Source: an uncultured Streptococcus sp. | GTDB taxonomy: Bacteria > Bacillota > Bacilli > Lactobacillales > Streptococcaceae | NCBI RefSeq assembly: GCF_901875575.1 | Contig: NZ_CABFMF010000001.1 | Span: forward strand, 1-62,457 | Length of the DNA stretch: 62,457 bases | Reading direction: 5' to 3' | Shown: piece after piece, positions 1 through 7,170 of the stretch | Layout: every line of letters begins with the position of its first letter | How positions within the stretch are numbered: position 1 is the first letter of the stretch | Translations under genes and position numbers: made by a program | Notes under the pieces: model-generated | Told to the model about the DNA's origin: nothing | Database searches by the model: none | Seen by the model: the letters and a program-made list of their open reading frames with translations, nothing else

Positions 1-77
1 CGGAAAATAGATAATCTGACTGAGAAATCAGGATTTCTCGTCAGATTCCTAATTTTCAGTCGTTTTCTTGTCGCTCT
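1..77 (+). promoter_or_regulatory. Structured RNA element, unit 1 (3' part only)
   Basis: This stretch is base-for-base identical to 282-358 and is the 3' part of a repeated structured RNA; the 5' part lies outside the window. It contains the long arm (AATCTGAC pairing with GTCAGATT, capped by GAGAAAT/ATTTCTC), the conserved AGATAA and TTCCTA internal-loop strands, and the conserved GTCGCT end. The 77-nt identity to unit 3 suggests a recent duplication or gene conversion. I do not recognise the family. Confidence 0.7.
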
Positions 78-99
78 CTAATCTTCATAAAATAAAGAA

Positions 100-224
100 A
101 GGATGGGTTAACTGTATTCATTGAACTGAATACGGGCGGAGAACTGTGTAAAAAAGATAAACTGTCTAGCATCATCGATGCTACGTCAGTTTCCTATTTT
201 TACTTTGTTCTCTGTCGCTATCCT
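100..224 (+). promoter_or_regulatory. Structured RNA element, unit 2 (complete)
   Basis: Complete copy of the repeated element. Helices I can pair: closing stem 100-106/218-224; hairpin 114-119/128-133 (GTATTC/GAATAC); 140-144/207-211 (AGAAC/GTTCT); 151-155/197-201 (A-run/T-run); 159-164/187-192 (AAACTG/CAGTTT); terminal hairpin 168-172/178-182 (AGCAT/ATGCT). Nearly every helix differs in sequence from unit 3 but keeps pairing. GCGGA, AGATAA, TTCCTA and GTCGCT stay constant in unpaired or junction positions. That is the pattern of a selected RNA fold with a conserved binding core, as in riboswitches or protein-binding leaders. The ligand or partner is unknown. Confidence 0.75.
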
Positions 225-244
225 GAATATAAAAACAGAAAGGT

Positions 245-358
245 AGAGCGTGTGTTCTAATTTGAACACGAGCGGAAAACTCGGAAAATAGATAATCTGA
301 CTGAGAAATCAGGATTTCTCGTCAGATTCCTAATTTTCAGTCGTTTTCTTGTCGCTCT
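245..358 (+). promoter_or_regulatory. Structured RNA element, unit 3 (complete, deoD leader)
   Basis: Second complete copy, ending 14 nt before the deoD ATG. Helices: 245-250/353-358 (AGAGCG/CGCTCT); 252-257/264-269 (GTGTTC/GAACAC); 276-280/343-347 (AAAAC/GTTTT); 285-289/333-337; 294-301/321-328 (AATCTGAC/GTCAGATT); 303-309/314-320 (GAGAAAT/ATTTCTC). No Rho-independent terminator and no clear Shine-Dalgarno sequence lies between this unit and deoD. Control of translation or processing of deoD is therefore plausible, but that is inference. Confidence 0.75.
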
Positions 359-372
359 TTGTATCATAAATT

Positions 373-1083
373 ATGTCTATCCATATTGCTGCTCAGCAGG
401 GTGAAATTGCTGATAAAATTCTTCTTCCTGGGGATCCTCTTCGTGCTAAGTTTATTGCTGAGAATTTCCTAGAAGATGCTGTTTGTTTTAATGAAGTGCG
501 TAACATGTTTGGTTACACTGGTACTTACAAGGGGCACCGTGTTTCTGTCATGGGGACTGGGATGGGGATGCCATCTATTTCGATTTATGCGCGTGAGTTA
601 ATTGTTGATTACGGTGTTAAGAAATTGATTCGTGTGGGAACTGCTGGTTCCTTAAACGAAGATGTCCATGTCCGTGAATTGGTTTTGGCTCAAGCAGCAG
701 CTACTAATTCAAATATTATCCGCAATGACTGGCCACTCTATGATTTCCCACAAATTGCAAGTTTTGACTTGCTGGACAAGGCTTACCACATTGCAAAAGA
801 ATTTGGAATGACTACCCACGTTGGAAATGTCTTGTCATCAGATGTCTTTTACTCGAACTACTTTGAAAAAAATATCGAACTGGGTAAATGGGGGGTCAAG
901 GCTGTGGAAATGGAAGCAGCAGCACTCTATTATTTGGCAGCTCAACATCAGGTTGATGCTCTTGCCATCATGACTATTTCTGACAGTTTGGTCAATCCAG
1001 ATGAAGACACGACTGCAGAAGAACGTCAAAATACCTTTACCGATATGATGAAGGTTGGATTAGAGACCTTGATTGCTGACTAA
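373..1083 (+). CDS. deoD: Purine-nucleoside phosphorylase DeoD
   Basis: Cleaves purine (deoxy)ribonucleosides with phosphate to free base and (deoxy)ribose-1-phosphate in cytosolic purine salvage. The 236-residue length fits the hexameric trimeric-PNP/UDP family. Visible family motifs are ILLPGDPLRAKFIAE near the N-terminus, GTGMGMPS, RVGTAGSL, and VEMEAAALY with the nucleoside-binding Met-Glu near residue 180. The ATG lacks a convincing ribosome binding site: the preceding bases are TTTGTATCATAAATT. The gene directly follows three units of a structured RNA, which probably sets its expression. Its function links to the pdp-deoC-cdd-nup operon 3 kb downstream, though other genes intervene. A hairpin terminator follows at 1167-1213. 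Confidence 0.96.
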   Translation: MSIHIAAQQGEIADKILLPGDPLRAKFIAENFLEDAVCFNEVRNMFGYTGTYKGHRVSVMGTGMGMPSISIYARELIVDYGVKKLIRVGTAGSLNEDVHVRELVLAQAAATNSNIIRNDWPLYDFPQIASFDLLDKAYHIAKEFGMTTHVGNVLSSDVFYSNYFEKNIELGKWGVKAVEMEAAALYYLAAQHQVDALAIMTISDSLVNPDEDTTAEERQNTFTDMMKVGLETLIAD

Positions 1084-1166
1084 TTGTCGGATTAATTTAA
1101 AATAGGGTCATTTCTAAGTTTGATTCAAATGATTTAATCACAAATATTTAAGGAACAATAAAGATC

Positions 1167-1213
1167 AAGTTGAAAATCAGTCTCCTAGGAGCGATTGGTT
1201 TTCAACTTTTTTA
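1167..1213 (+). terminator. Rho-independent terminator after deoD
   Basis: AAGTTGAAAA (1167-1176) pairs with TTTTCAACTT (1199-1208), the inner part of the hairpin is partly paired, and the T-run continues to about 1211. It separates deoD from the sirtuin gene, whose start lies only 31 nt beyond the stem. Confidence 0.8.
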
Positions 1214-1238
1214 GAAGATGAGATACAAGGAGAAGAGG

Positions 1239-1970
1239 ATGGATAAAATAGAACAATTACAAGACCTAATTGATAGGAGTCAAAAAATTGTCTTTTTCGG
1301 AGGAGCAGGTGTCTCCACCGAGTCAAATATCCCTGATTTTCGTAGTTCAGATGGTGTTTATAATCTTAAATTGAAGCGCCATTTTACAGCAGAGCAGCTT
1401 GTATCTAGAACTATGTTTGAGCGTTATCCTGAAGAATTTTTTGATTTCTACAAGAAACATCTGATTTATCCAGAAGCAAGACCCAATGCAGCCCATATTT
1501 ATCTTGCAGCTTTAGAAAAAATGGGTAAGCTGCGGGCTATTGTGACACAAAATATCGATAGTCTTCACGAAATGGCTGGTGCTAAAAAAGTTTTTAAACT
1601 GCATGGGAGTGCGGACCGAAATTACTGTCTTGGTTGTCATCGTTTTTATGATTTGGCTGCTTTTTTGGCTTTGAAGGGTTCAGTTCCGCATTGTTTGGAC
1701 TGTGGTAAGGTGGTTAAGCCCGATGTAACACTCTATGAGGAATCACTTGATATGGCTGTTTTTAGCCACGCAGCTCGAGCCATTGAGCAAGCAGATTTGT
1801 TGATCATTGGTGGAACTTCCTTAGTTGTTTACCCTGCAGCTAGCCTAATCAATTATTTTTCAGGGTCAAATCTTGTCGTTATCAACAAGTCCAGCACTCC
1901 TCAAGACAGCCAAGCTGATTTAGTTATAGAAGGTAAGATTGGAGAAGTTTTTTCTAAATTGAGACAATAA
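1239..1970 (+). CDS. Sir2-family NAD-dependent protein deacylase (sirtuin)
   Basis: Predicted cytosolic enzyme that removes acyl groups from protein lysines using NAD+, giving nicotinamide and O-acyl-ADP-ribose. Motifs in order: GGAGVSTESNIPDFRS (NAD-binding GAGxS), TQNIDSLHEMAG, FKLHGS with the catalytic His, two CxxC pairs (CLGC, CLDC) for structural zinc, KPDVTLYEE, and GGTSLVVYPA. The 243 residues are typical of bacterial sirtuins. I chose the ATG at 1239 because a strong AAGGAGAAGAGG precedes it; an in-frame ATG at 1218 would add seven residues with no ribosome binding site. It appears to be a single-gene unit between two terminators. Deacetylase versus longer-chain deacylase cannot be decided here. 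Confidence 0.9.
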   Translation: MDKIEQLQDLIDRSQKIVFFGGAGVSTESNIPDFRSSDGVYNLKLKRHFTAEQLVSRTMFERYPEEFFDFYKKHLIYPEARPNAAHIYLAALEKMGKLRAIVTQNIDSLHEMAGAKKVFKLHGSADRNYCLGCHRFYDLAAFLALKGSVPHCLDCGKVVKPDVTLYEESLDMAVFSHAARAIEQADLLIIGGTSLVVYPAASLINYFSGSNLVVINKSSTPQDSQADLVIEGKIGEVFSKLRQ

Positions 1971-2012
1971 AAAACTGAAAGAAGTAGGACTATACTTCCT
2001 TCAGTTTTTTTG
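1971..2012 (+). terminator. Rho-independent terminator after the sirtuin gene
   Basis: AACTGAAAGAAG and CTTCCTTCAGTT form an imperfect stem around a TAGGACTATA loop, followed by seven T residues. It begins immediately after the stop codon. Confidence 0.85.
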
Positions 2013-2118
2013 TATCACGAACTCAGAAACTATGAACAAGATTCTCTTCATTTCTAGGGGAATTTTATTGTTGATTTATAAATTGCTCGAGTTATTTTTA
2101 ATTGTTGAATAAAAGGAA

Positions 2119-2152
2119 AAAGGAAGACTTTCTGGATGAAAAACTTCCTTTT
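2119..2152 (-). terminator. Probable terminator of the leftward P-loop kinase gene
   Basis: Read on the minus strand, AAGGAAG pairs with CTTCCTT and a T-rich tract follows. It lies about 45 nt past the stop of the minus-strand gene ending at 2198. The interval 2013-2197 shows no other feature I can support. Confidence 0.55.
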
Positions 2153-2197
2153 AGTCAATCAGTGCATGCTGATTTTAATGAAATGCTACTATATTGT

Positions 2198-2710
2198 TTA
2201 CTTTTTTAAAGATAGCAAAAAACAATCAATCTCTGCTTGAGAATGGAGAATATGCATCTTTTCTGGATAAGTATTGTTTAAGTATTGGTATCTATCCTTA
2301 GCATTTTTTGTTCGACCATCCCAGAGAATCCATCTGATAAATTCCCAATTAAATTGTTCTTGACAACCAGCTGCCATACTTTCCCTGACCTTGCCTCGGT
2401 ATGTGAGGTACCGTTTAAAGGCTCGAAAGAGACAGGTTAATGGCGAAAAATTGAGAAAGATGATTTGGTCAGCTTCCTGCATTCTTTCCTCGTAATAGCA
2501 CCAAGAATAATTACCATCGATGACCCAAGCTTCATGCTTGGTGAGAAAGTTTTTCATCTCGGTCAACATCCATTCGCGGTCACTGTCTTGCCAACCAGGT
2601 TGAAATTGGAGTGTATCCATGTGAAGTTTTGGGATGGAGTAGTAGAGAGATAACTTTTCAGCTAGCGTTGACTTACCAGCACCAGAATATCCGATAATTG
2701 CGATTTTCAT
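2198..2710 (-). CDS. P-loop NTPase, adenylate-kinase-like (FlaR / topology modulation family)
   Basis: A 170-residue single-domain protein opening with a Walker A motif, IIGYSGAGKSTLAEKL, followed by HMDTLQFQPGW and a WVIDGNYS segment. This layout fits the family annotated as DNA topology modulation protein FlaR or shikimate/adenylate-kinase-like P-loop proteins. Conserved Arg residues toward the middle (FKRYLTYRGKVRES) could form a lid. The name FlaR is historical and a role in DNA topology is not shown; a small-molecule kinase is the structural expectation. It is leftward, with its start 53 nt from the rpsT stop, so rpsT transcripts may read into it. Confidence 0.75.
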   Translation of the reverse strand: MKIAIIGYSGAGKSTLAEKLSLYYSIPKLHMDTLQFQPGWQDSDREWMLTEMKNFLTKHEAWVIDGNYSWCYYEERMQEADQIIFLNFSPLTCLFRAFKRYLTYRGKVRESMAAGCQEQFNWEFIRWILWDGRTKNAKDRYQYLNNTYPEKMHILHSQAEIDCFLLSLKK

Positions 2711-2762
2711 TTTCTACTCTTTCCTATTTGGAGATAAAAAAACAGCCTCTATGGACTGTTTC

Positions 2763-2999
2763 TTATTTAGCAAGTTTAGCTGAAAGACGAGCTTTATCGC
2801 GGCTTGCTTTGTTTTTGTGAATCAAACCTTTAGTTTCTGCTTTATCGATAGCTGAGCTAGCAGCACGGAAAAGTTCTTCAGATGGGTTTGCTTCGAAAGC
2901 TTTGATAGCAGTACGCATAGCTGATTTTTGAGCTGAGTTCTTTTCGTTTTGTTTAACGTTCAATTCAGCGCGTTTGATAGCTGATTTAATGTTTGCCAA
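2763..2999 (-). CDS. rpsT: 30S ribosomal protein S20
   Basis: Binds 16S rRNA early in small-subunit assembly. The sequence begins [13 protein letters not shown] after the initiator and is rich in Lys and Ala, with [11 protein letters not shown] in the middle and [13 protein letters not shown] at the end, as in streptococcal S20 (78 residues). I place the start at a TTG (2997-2999), with GGAGG about eight nt upstream (complement of 3008-3012). An upstream in-frame ATG at 3014 overlaps that ribosome binding site and would add five atypical residues. The TTG start is itself a noteworthy feature, since weak initiation codons are used by S20 genes elsewhere. It lies between coaA and the P-loop kinase on the same strand. 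Confidence 0.95.
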
Positions 3000-3066
3000 T
3001 GTTCTTACCTCCATATTTACTAACTATACTATTATATCTGAAAACTTAGGTTTTGACAAGGGGAAA

Positions 3067-3987
3067 TTATTTTTTTAAGTAAATTTCATCGATTTCATGA
3101 TTCTTTGTTTTATGAAGAATCACTTCAGCTCGATTTCTGGTTGGTTCAATATAATCTTGTAGATTAACAAGGTTGATGCTAGACCAGACTTGGTGGGCAA
3201 AGGATTCCACTTCCCCAATCGGCATTTGAGTAAAACGATAGTAGTAGCTATCGGGGTCGTTTTGGGCTAGGCTCAGCATTTTTAAGAAACGGTCAAGATA
3301 CCAACTCTCAATATCATCAACTGCAGCATCAACATAGATGGAAAAGTCAAAGAAGTCAGTGATATAGAGACGTTCGTTTTGTGGATTTTGAAAGACATTA
3401 ATCCCTTCAACAATGACAAAATCAGCAGCTTTGACATTTTGTTTTTCCTCAGGGACGATGTCGTAGACTTCATGAGAATAGACAGGAATATCCACATCTT
3501 GGCCATTTTTAATGCGATCCAAGAAGTTAAGGAGAGCTTCCATATCATAGCTTTCGGGAAATCCCTTGCGGTTTAGAATCCCTTGGTTAATCAAGATTTG
3601 GTTAGGATAGAGAAATCCGTCCGTAGTGACTAATTCAACTTTTGCATCAGTTAGTGTACGTGACAACAGAATTTGAAGCAGGCGGCTGGTTGTTGATTTT
3701 CCAACGGCAACACTACCTGAAACACCGATGATAAAAGGTTGGGATTTGCTTTCACGTTGCAGGAATATTCCTTTTGAAAAGGCTAAATCTTCCTTGGTAC
3801 GCTTATAGATGTGGATGAGATGGACTAGGGGGAGATAGACATCGATAACATCTTGTAGACTAATCTGGTCATTAAAGCTTTTGATGGATTCTAATTCCTC
3901 TTCTGTCAAAGGAGGTGTTGTTTTTCGATGTAAAGATTGCCAAGTCTGGCGGCTGATTTTTTCAAAATGTAAAAATTCGTTGGTCAT
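3067..3987 (-). CDS. coaA: Pantothenate kinase, type I
   Basis: Phosphorylates pantothenate, the first and usually rate-setting step of coenzyme A synthesis. The 306 residues match the type I (bacterial CoaA) family. The P-loop is GVSGSVAVGKSTTSRLLQ near residue 95. It is followed by TTDGFLYPN, RKGFPESYD, the PVYSHEVYDIV substrate region and VIVEGINVFQ. Feedback inhibition by CoA is a property of the family, not something visible here. The gene is leftward, upstream of rpsT, and diverges from the rsmC-like gene at 4159. The 170-bp divergent gap holds the promoter for that gene. Confidence 0.95.
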   Translation of the reverse strand: MTNEFLHFEKISRQTWQSLHRKTTPPLTEEELESIKSFNDQISLQDVIDVYLPLVHLIHIYKRTKEDLAFSKGIFLQRESKSQPFIIGVSGSVAVGKSTTSRLLQILLSRTLTDAKVELVTTDGFLYPNQILINQGILNRKGFPESYDMEALLNFLDRIKNGQDVDIPVYSHEVYDIVPEEKQNVKAADFVIVEGINVFQNPQNERLYITDFFDFSIYVDAAVDDIESWYLDRFLKMLSLAQNDPDSYYYRFTQMPIGEVESFAHQVWSSINLVNLQDYIEPTRNRAEVILHKTKNHEIDEIYLKK

Positions 3988-4143
3988 GTGTTTTTCTTTC
4001 GTGTTTGATATCTTAGTATAGCATATTTTGGACCTAAAAACATCCCCAATCTGTATGAAGAAGTCTCTTTCCTTGAAATCTTTTAGACAAACTCTATAGT
4101 AGTGTTGAATTACTTCAGAACGATTTAATAATTCGTAAAATTA

Positions 4144-4152
4144 TGGTAAAAT
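4144..4152 (+). promoter_or_regulatory. Extended -10 promoter giving a leaderless start
   Basis: TGG TAAAAT (4144-4152) is an extended -10 element only six nt before the ATG at 4159. Transcription should therefore begin at or within a base or two of the start codon. No Shine-Dalgarno sequence fits in between. The same geometry recurs at 26623, 28803, 38396 and 44682. Confidence 0.65.
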
Positions 4153-4158
4153 AGTTTC

Positions 4159-4749
4159 ATGAGTAAAATGTATTATGCAGAAAATCCTGACGCTGCTCAC
4201 GACATTCATGAGTTGAGAGTGGACTTGTTGGGAGAGAAAATGACCTTTTTGACGGATGCGGGTGTTTTTAGCAAGAAGATGGTTGACTTTGGAAGTCAAC
4301 TCTTGCTCAAGTGTCTTGAGGTCAACCAAGGAGAAACTGTCCTAGATGTAGGCTGTGGTTACGGACCTTTGGGTTTGTCCTTAGCTAAGGCTTACGGAGT
4401 TCAGGCGACCATGGTCGATATTAATAATCGTGCCTTGGACTTGGCTAGGAAAAATGCTGAACGAAACAAGGTAGAAGCGACGATTTTTCAATCCAATATT
4501 TATGAACAAGTTAAAGGAAAATTTGACCATGTCATTTCCAATCCTCCTATTCGTGCAGGTAAGCAAGTGGTTCATGAAATCATTGAAAAAAGTAAAGACT
4601 TCTTAGGAATTGGTGGAGATTTGACAATTGTTATCCAGAAAAAACAAGGAGCTCCAAGTGCTAAGTCCAAGATGGAAGATGTGTTTGGCAATTGTGAAAT
4701 CGTAAAAAAAGATAAGGGATACTATATCCTTAGAAGTGTGAACCAATGA
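4159..4749 (+). CDS. Class I SAM-dependent methyltransferase, RsmC-like
   Basis: A 196-residue Rossmann-fold methyltransferase: motif I LDVGCGYGPLGLSLA for SAM binding, an acidic end of strand 2 (MVDINNRALDLA), and the NPPIRAG motif, in which NPPxR is typical of enzymes methylating an exocyclic base nitrogen. It most resembles the single-domain RsmC-type 16S rRNA guanine-N2 methyltransferases, but the rRNA target is inferred. It appears to be the first gene of the nucleoside salvage operon and overlaps pdp by the ATGA arrangement. Placing an RNA-modifying enzyme at the head of a nucleoside operon is characteristic of streptococci. Confidence 0.85.
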   Translation: MSKMYYAENPDAAHDIHELRVDLLGEKMTFLTDAGVFSKKMVDFGSQLLLKCLEVNQGETVLDVGCGYGPLGLSLAKAYGVQATMVDINNRALDLARKNAERNKVEATIFQSNIYEQVKGKFDHVISNPPIRAGKQVVHEIIEKSKDFLGIGGDLTIVIQKKQGAPSAKSKMEDVFGNCEIVKKDKGYYILRSVNQ

Positions 4750-6023
4750 GAGCAGTTGATTTAATTCAAAAGAAACGTGATGGTCAAGAACTGACTTCGG
4801 GTGAAATTGAATGGCTGGTAGAAGGCTATGTGTCAGGAACTGTTCCTGATTATCAGATGTCTGCCTTTGCTATGGCTGTTTATTTCAAAGGAATGACGAC
4901 TCGAGAAATCTCTGACCTAACTATGAAGATGGTCAAGACAGGTCAAGAGTTTGATTTATCTGCTATTGATGGGGTTAAGGTTGACAAGCATTCTACCGGT
5001 GGTGTTGGTGATAAGGTAACCTTGATTTTGGCTCCTCTTGTTGCTAGCTTTGGTGTGCCTGTAGCCAAAATGAGTGGTCGTGGTCTCGGCCATACGGGTG
5101 GAACAATTGATAAGTTGGAGTCCGTTAAGGGCTATCAAGTAGAACGTAGTCAAGAAGATTTTATTCGTCAGGTTCAGGATATTGGAGTATCTGTCATTGG
5201 GCAATCAGATCAGCTTGTCAAAGCGGATAAGCTTCTCTACGCTCTCCGTGATGTAACCGCAACTGTTGACACGATTCCTTTGATTGCGAGTTCGGTGATG
5301 AGTAAGAAAATCGCGGCAGGGGCGGATGCTATCTTGCTAGATGTGACTGTTGGAGAGGGTGCCTTCATGAAGACGGTTGCTGAGGCGCGTGAATTGGCAC
5401 AAACCATGGTAAATCTTGGGAAGGCAGTTGGTCGAAAGACGGTAGCAGTGATTACGGATATGAGCCAGCCCTTGGGACGAGCTATTGGAAATCGTCTGGA
5501 AATTCTTGAAGCACTGGAGATTTTACAAGGTCAAGGTCGTCAGGATATTACCCATTTTATCTGCGAATTGGCACAAATCATGCTTGGTTTGGCTAATGTG
5601 GACAAGACAGTGGAGGAAGTTCGCCAACATCTTGAAAATGGGCAAGCACTGGTTAAGTTTGAGGAGATGGTGAAAGCTCAAGGTGGAGACTTGGAAGATC
5701 TCTATCGGCCTGTCAATGTTGCCCATGTAGTGGATATTCCTGCCCAGGAAACGGGTGTTGTTTCAGCTCTTCCAGCTATGGAATTTGGCTTGTTTGCTAT
5801 GAGATTGGGTGCAGGTCGAGCTGTTAAATCAGATGACTTGGATTATGAAACAGGAATTGTTTTTGAAAAGAAAGTTGGAGATTCCGTTCAAAAGGGAGAA
5901 ATTGTTGCAAAAGTATACACAAATGGAAAAATTTCTCCTCAGCTAGTTACAGATTTTCAAAAATATGTTAAAATAAATGATAGCGTGCAAAGTTTAAGAG
6001 AAATTATAGAAATAATCTCATAA
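4746..6023 (+). CDS. pdp: Pyrimidine-nucleoside phosphorylase
   Basis: Phosphorolyses thymidine, uridine and deoxyuridine to base plus (deoxy)ribose-1-phosphate. The 425 residues contain the thymidine/pyrimidine phosphorylase signature SGRGLGHTGGTIDKLE near residue 110, the DKHSTGGVGDK phosphate-binding loop, and a C-terminal alpha/beta domain (AGRAVKSDDLDYETGIVFEKKVGD). The length and sequence fit the Gram-positive Pdp type rather than strict thymidine phosphorylase (deoA). Its start overlaps the preceding methyltransferase stop, and deoC follows after 19 nt with an AGGAG-type ribosome binding site, so the genes are co-transcribed. Confidence 0.94.
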   Translation: MRAVDLIQKKRDGQELTSGEIEWLVEGYVSGTVPDYQMSAFAMAVYFKGMTTREISDLTMKMVKTGQEFDLSAIDGVKVDKHSTGGVGDKVTLILAPLVASFGVPVAKMSGRGLGHTGGTIDKLESVKGYQVERSQEDFIRQVQDIGVSVIGQSDQLVKADKLLYALRDVTATVDTIPLIASSVMSKKIAAGADAILLDVTVGEGAFMKTVAEARELAQTMVNLGKAVGRKTVAVITDMSQPLGRAIGNRLEILEALEILQGQGRQDITHFICELAQIMLGLANVDKTVEEVRQHLENGQALVKFEEMVKAQGGDLEDLYRPVNVAHVVDIPAQETGVVSALPAMEFGLFAMRLGAGRAVKSDDLDYETGIVFEKKVGDSVQKGEIVAKVYTNGKISPQLVTDFQKYVKINDSVQSLREIIEIIS

Positions 6024-6042
6024 ACCGCAGGAGAATCCGAAT

Positions 6043-6705
6043 ATGAAATTAAATAAATATATTGATCATACGCTTTTAAAACAAGATGCAACAGAAGAAC
6101 AAATTGATTGTTTGTTGTCTGAGGCTAAAGCTTATGATTTTGCCAGTGTCTGCGTCAATCCGACCTGGGTTGAACATGCTAAAAAAGGTCTTGAAGGCAC
6201 TGATGTTAAGGTCTGCACTGTGGTAGGTTTCCCTTTGGGAGCAACAACTTCAGCAGTGAAAGCTTTTGAAACAAAAGAAGCTATCCAAAATGGGGCTGAT
6301 GAGATTGATATGGTGATCAATGTTGGAGCCCTCAAATCGGGTAATCTTGATTTGGTTGAATCTGATATTCGCGCAGTAGTGGAAGCAAGTGGTGACAAGT
6401 TAGTGAAAGTCATTATTGAAGCTTGCCTGCTGACCGAGCAAGAAAAAGTTGTGGCTTGCCAATTGGTCCAAAAAGCGGGAGCTGACTTCGTAAAAACTTC
6501 AACTGGCTTTTCAACTGGTGGTGCTACGATAGAAGATGTTCAATTAATGCGTGAAACAGTTGGACCTGATATGGGTGTCAAGGCTGCTGGTGGAGCTCGT
6601 TCTTATGCAGATGCTCTTGCCTTTGTGGAAGCAGGGGCGACACGTATCGGAACGTCAGCTGGGGTAGCAATTCTAAAAGGAGAATTGGCAAATGGCGACT
6701 ACTGA
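6043..6705 (+). CDS. deoC: Deoxyribose-phosphate aldolase
   Basis: Splits 2-deoxyribose-5-phosphate into acetaldehyde and glyceraldehyde-3-phosphate, feeding nucleoside sugars into glycolysis. It is a class I aldolase TIM barrel of 220 residues. The Schiff-base lysine is in FVKTSTGFSTGG (Lys151 by my count), preceded by VVGFPLGA and the DEIDMVINVGALKSG strand that holds catalytic acids. GVKAAGGARSYADALA closes the barrel. Its last 14 nt overlap the start of cdd, which indicates translational coupling. Confidence 0.95.
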   Translation: MKLNKYIDHTLLKQDATEEQIDCLLSEAKAYDFASVCVNPTWVEHAKKGLEGTDVKVCTVVGFPLGATTSAVKAFETKEAIQNGADEIDMVINVGALKSGNLDLVESDIRAVVEASGDKLVKVIIEACLLTEQEKVVACQLVQKAGADFVKTSTGFSTGGATIEDVQLMRETVGPDMGVKAAGGARSYADALAFVEAGATRIGTSAGVAILKGELANGDY

Positions 6706-7081
6706 GTTAATTGAACTAGCAATTGAAACCAGCAAGAAAGCCTATGTACCCTATTCTCATTTTCCAGTCGGAGCTGTTTTAGTTGCGAAAGATGGTAGTA
6801 TTTATACTGGTGTCAATATCGAGAATGCTAGTTATTCTTTGACCAACTGTGGAGAACGTACAGCGATTTTTAAAGCAGTTTCTGAAGGTCAAAGAGAATT
6901 TTCAGAATTGATTGTCTATGGACAGACTGAAAAACCAATTTCACCATGTGGTGCTTGTCGCCAAGTGATGGCTGAATTTTTTGAACAAGATCTAAAAGTG
7001 ACTTTAGTCGCAAAAGATAAATCGACGGTCGAGATGACGGTCGGGGAGTTACTTCCATACTCTTTTACAGACTTAAATTAG
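6692..7081 (+). CDS. cdd: Cytidine deaminase
   Basis: Deaminates cytidine and deoxycytidine to uridine and deoxyuridine, which Pdp can then cleave. The 129-residue homotetrameric type has FPVGAVLVAKDG, GVNIENASYSLTNCGERTAIFKA and SPCGACRQVMAEF. The Cys residues of the last two motifs bind zinc, and the Glu of CGER is the proton shuttle. The usual CAE is CGE here. It overlaps deoC and is followed by an 89-nt gap with a small perfect hairpin (7133-7147) before pnrA. Confidence 0.94.
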   Translation: MATTELIELAIETSKKAYVPYSHFPVGAVLVAKDGSIYTGVNIENASYSLTNCGERTAIFKAVSEGQREFSELIVYGQTEKPISPCGACRQVMAEFFEQDLKVTLVAKDKSTVEMTVGELLPYSFTDLN

Positions 7082-7170
7082 TCTGAGTCGCTCTCTGAGT
7101 GGCACGGTCCTTGTGGCCAATCAATCCATACTTGCAACATCGTTGCACATCTTATTTAGGAGGTTCAGTA

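Noticed and set aside
1..358. CRISPR array or BOX element
   Set aside because: The repeats are over 100 nt, contain different internal stems and have no spacers, so this is not CRISPR. The sequence does not match the boxA-boxB-boxC pattern I know.
1218..1238. Upstream ATG of the sirtuin gene
   Set aside because: It adds seven residues with no ribosome binding site, while the ATG at 1239 follows AAGGAGAAGAGG.
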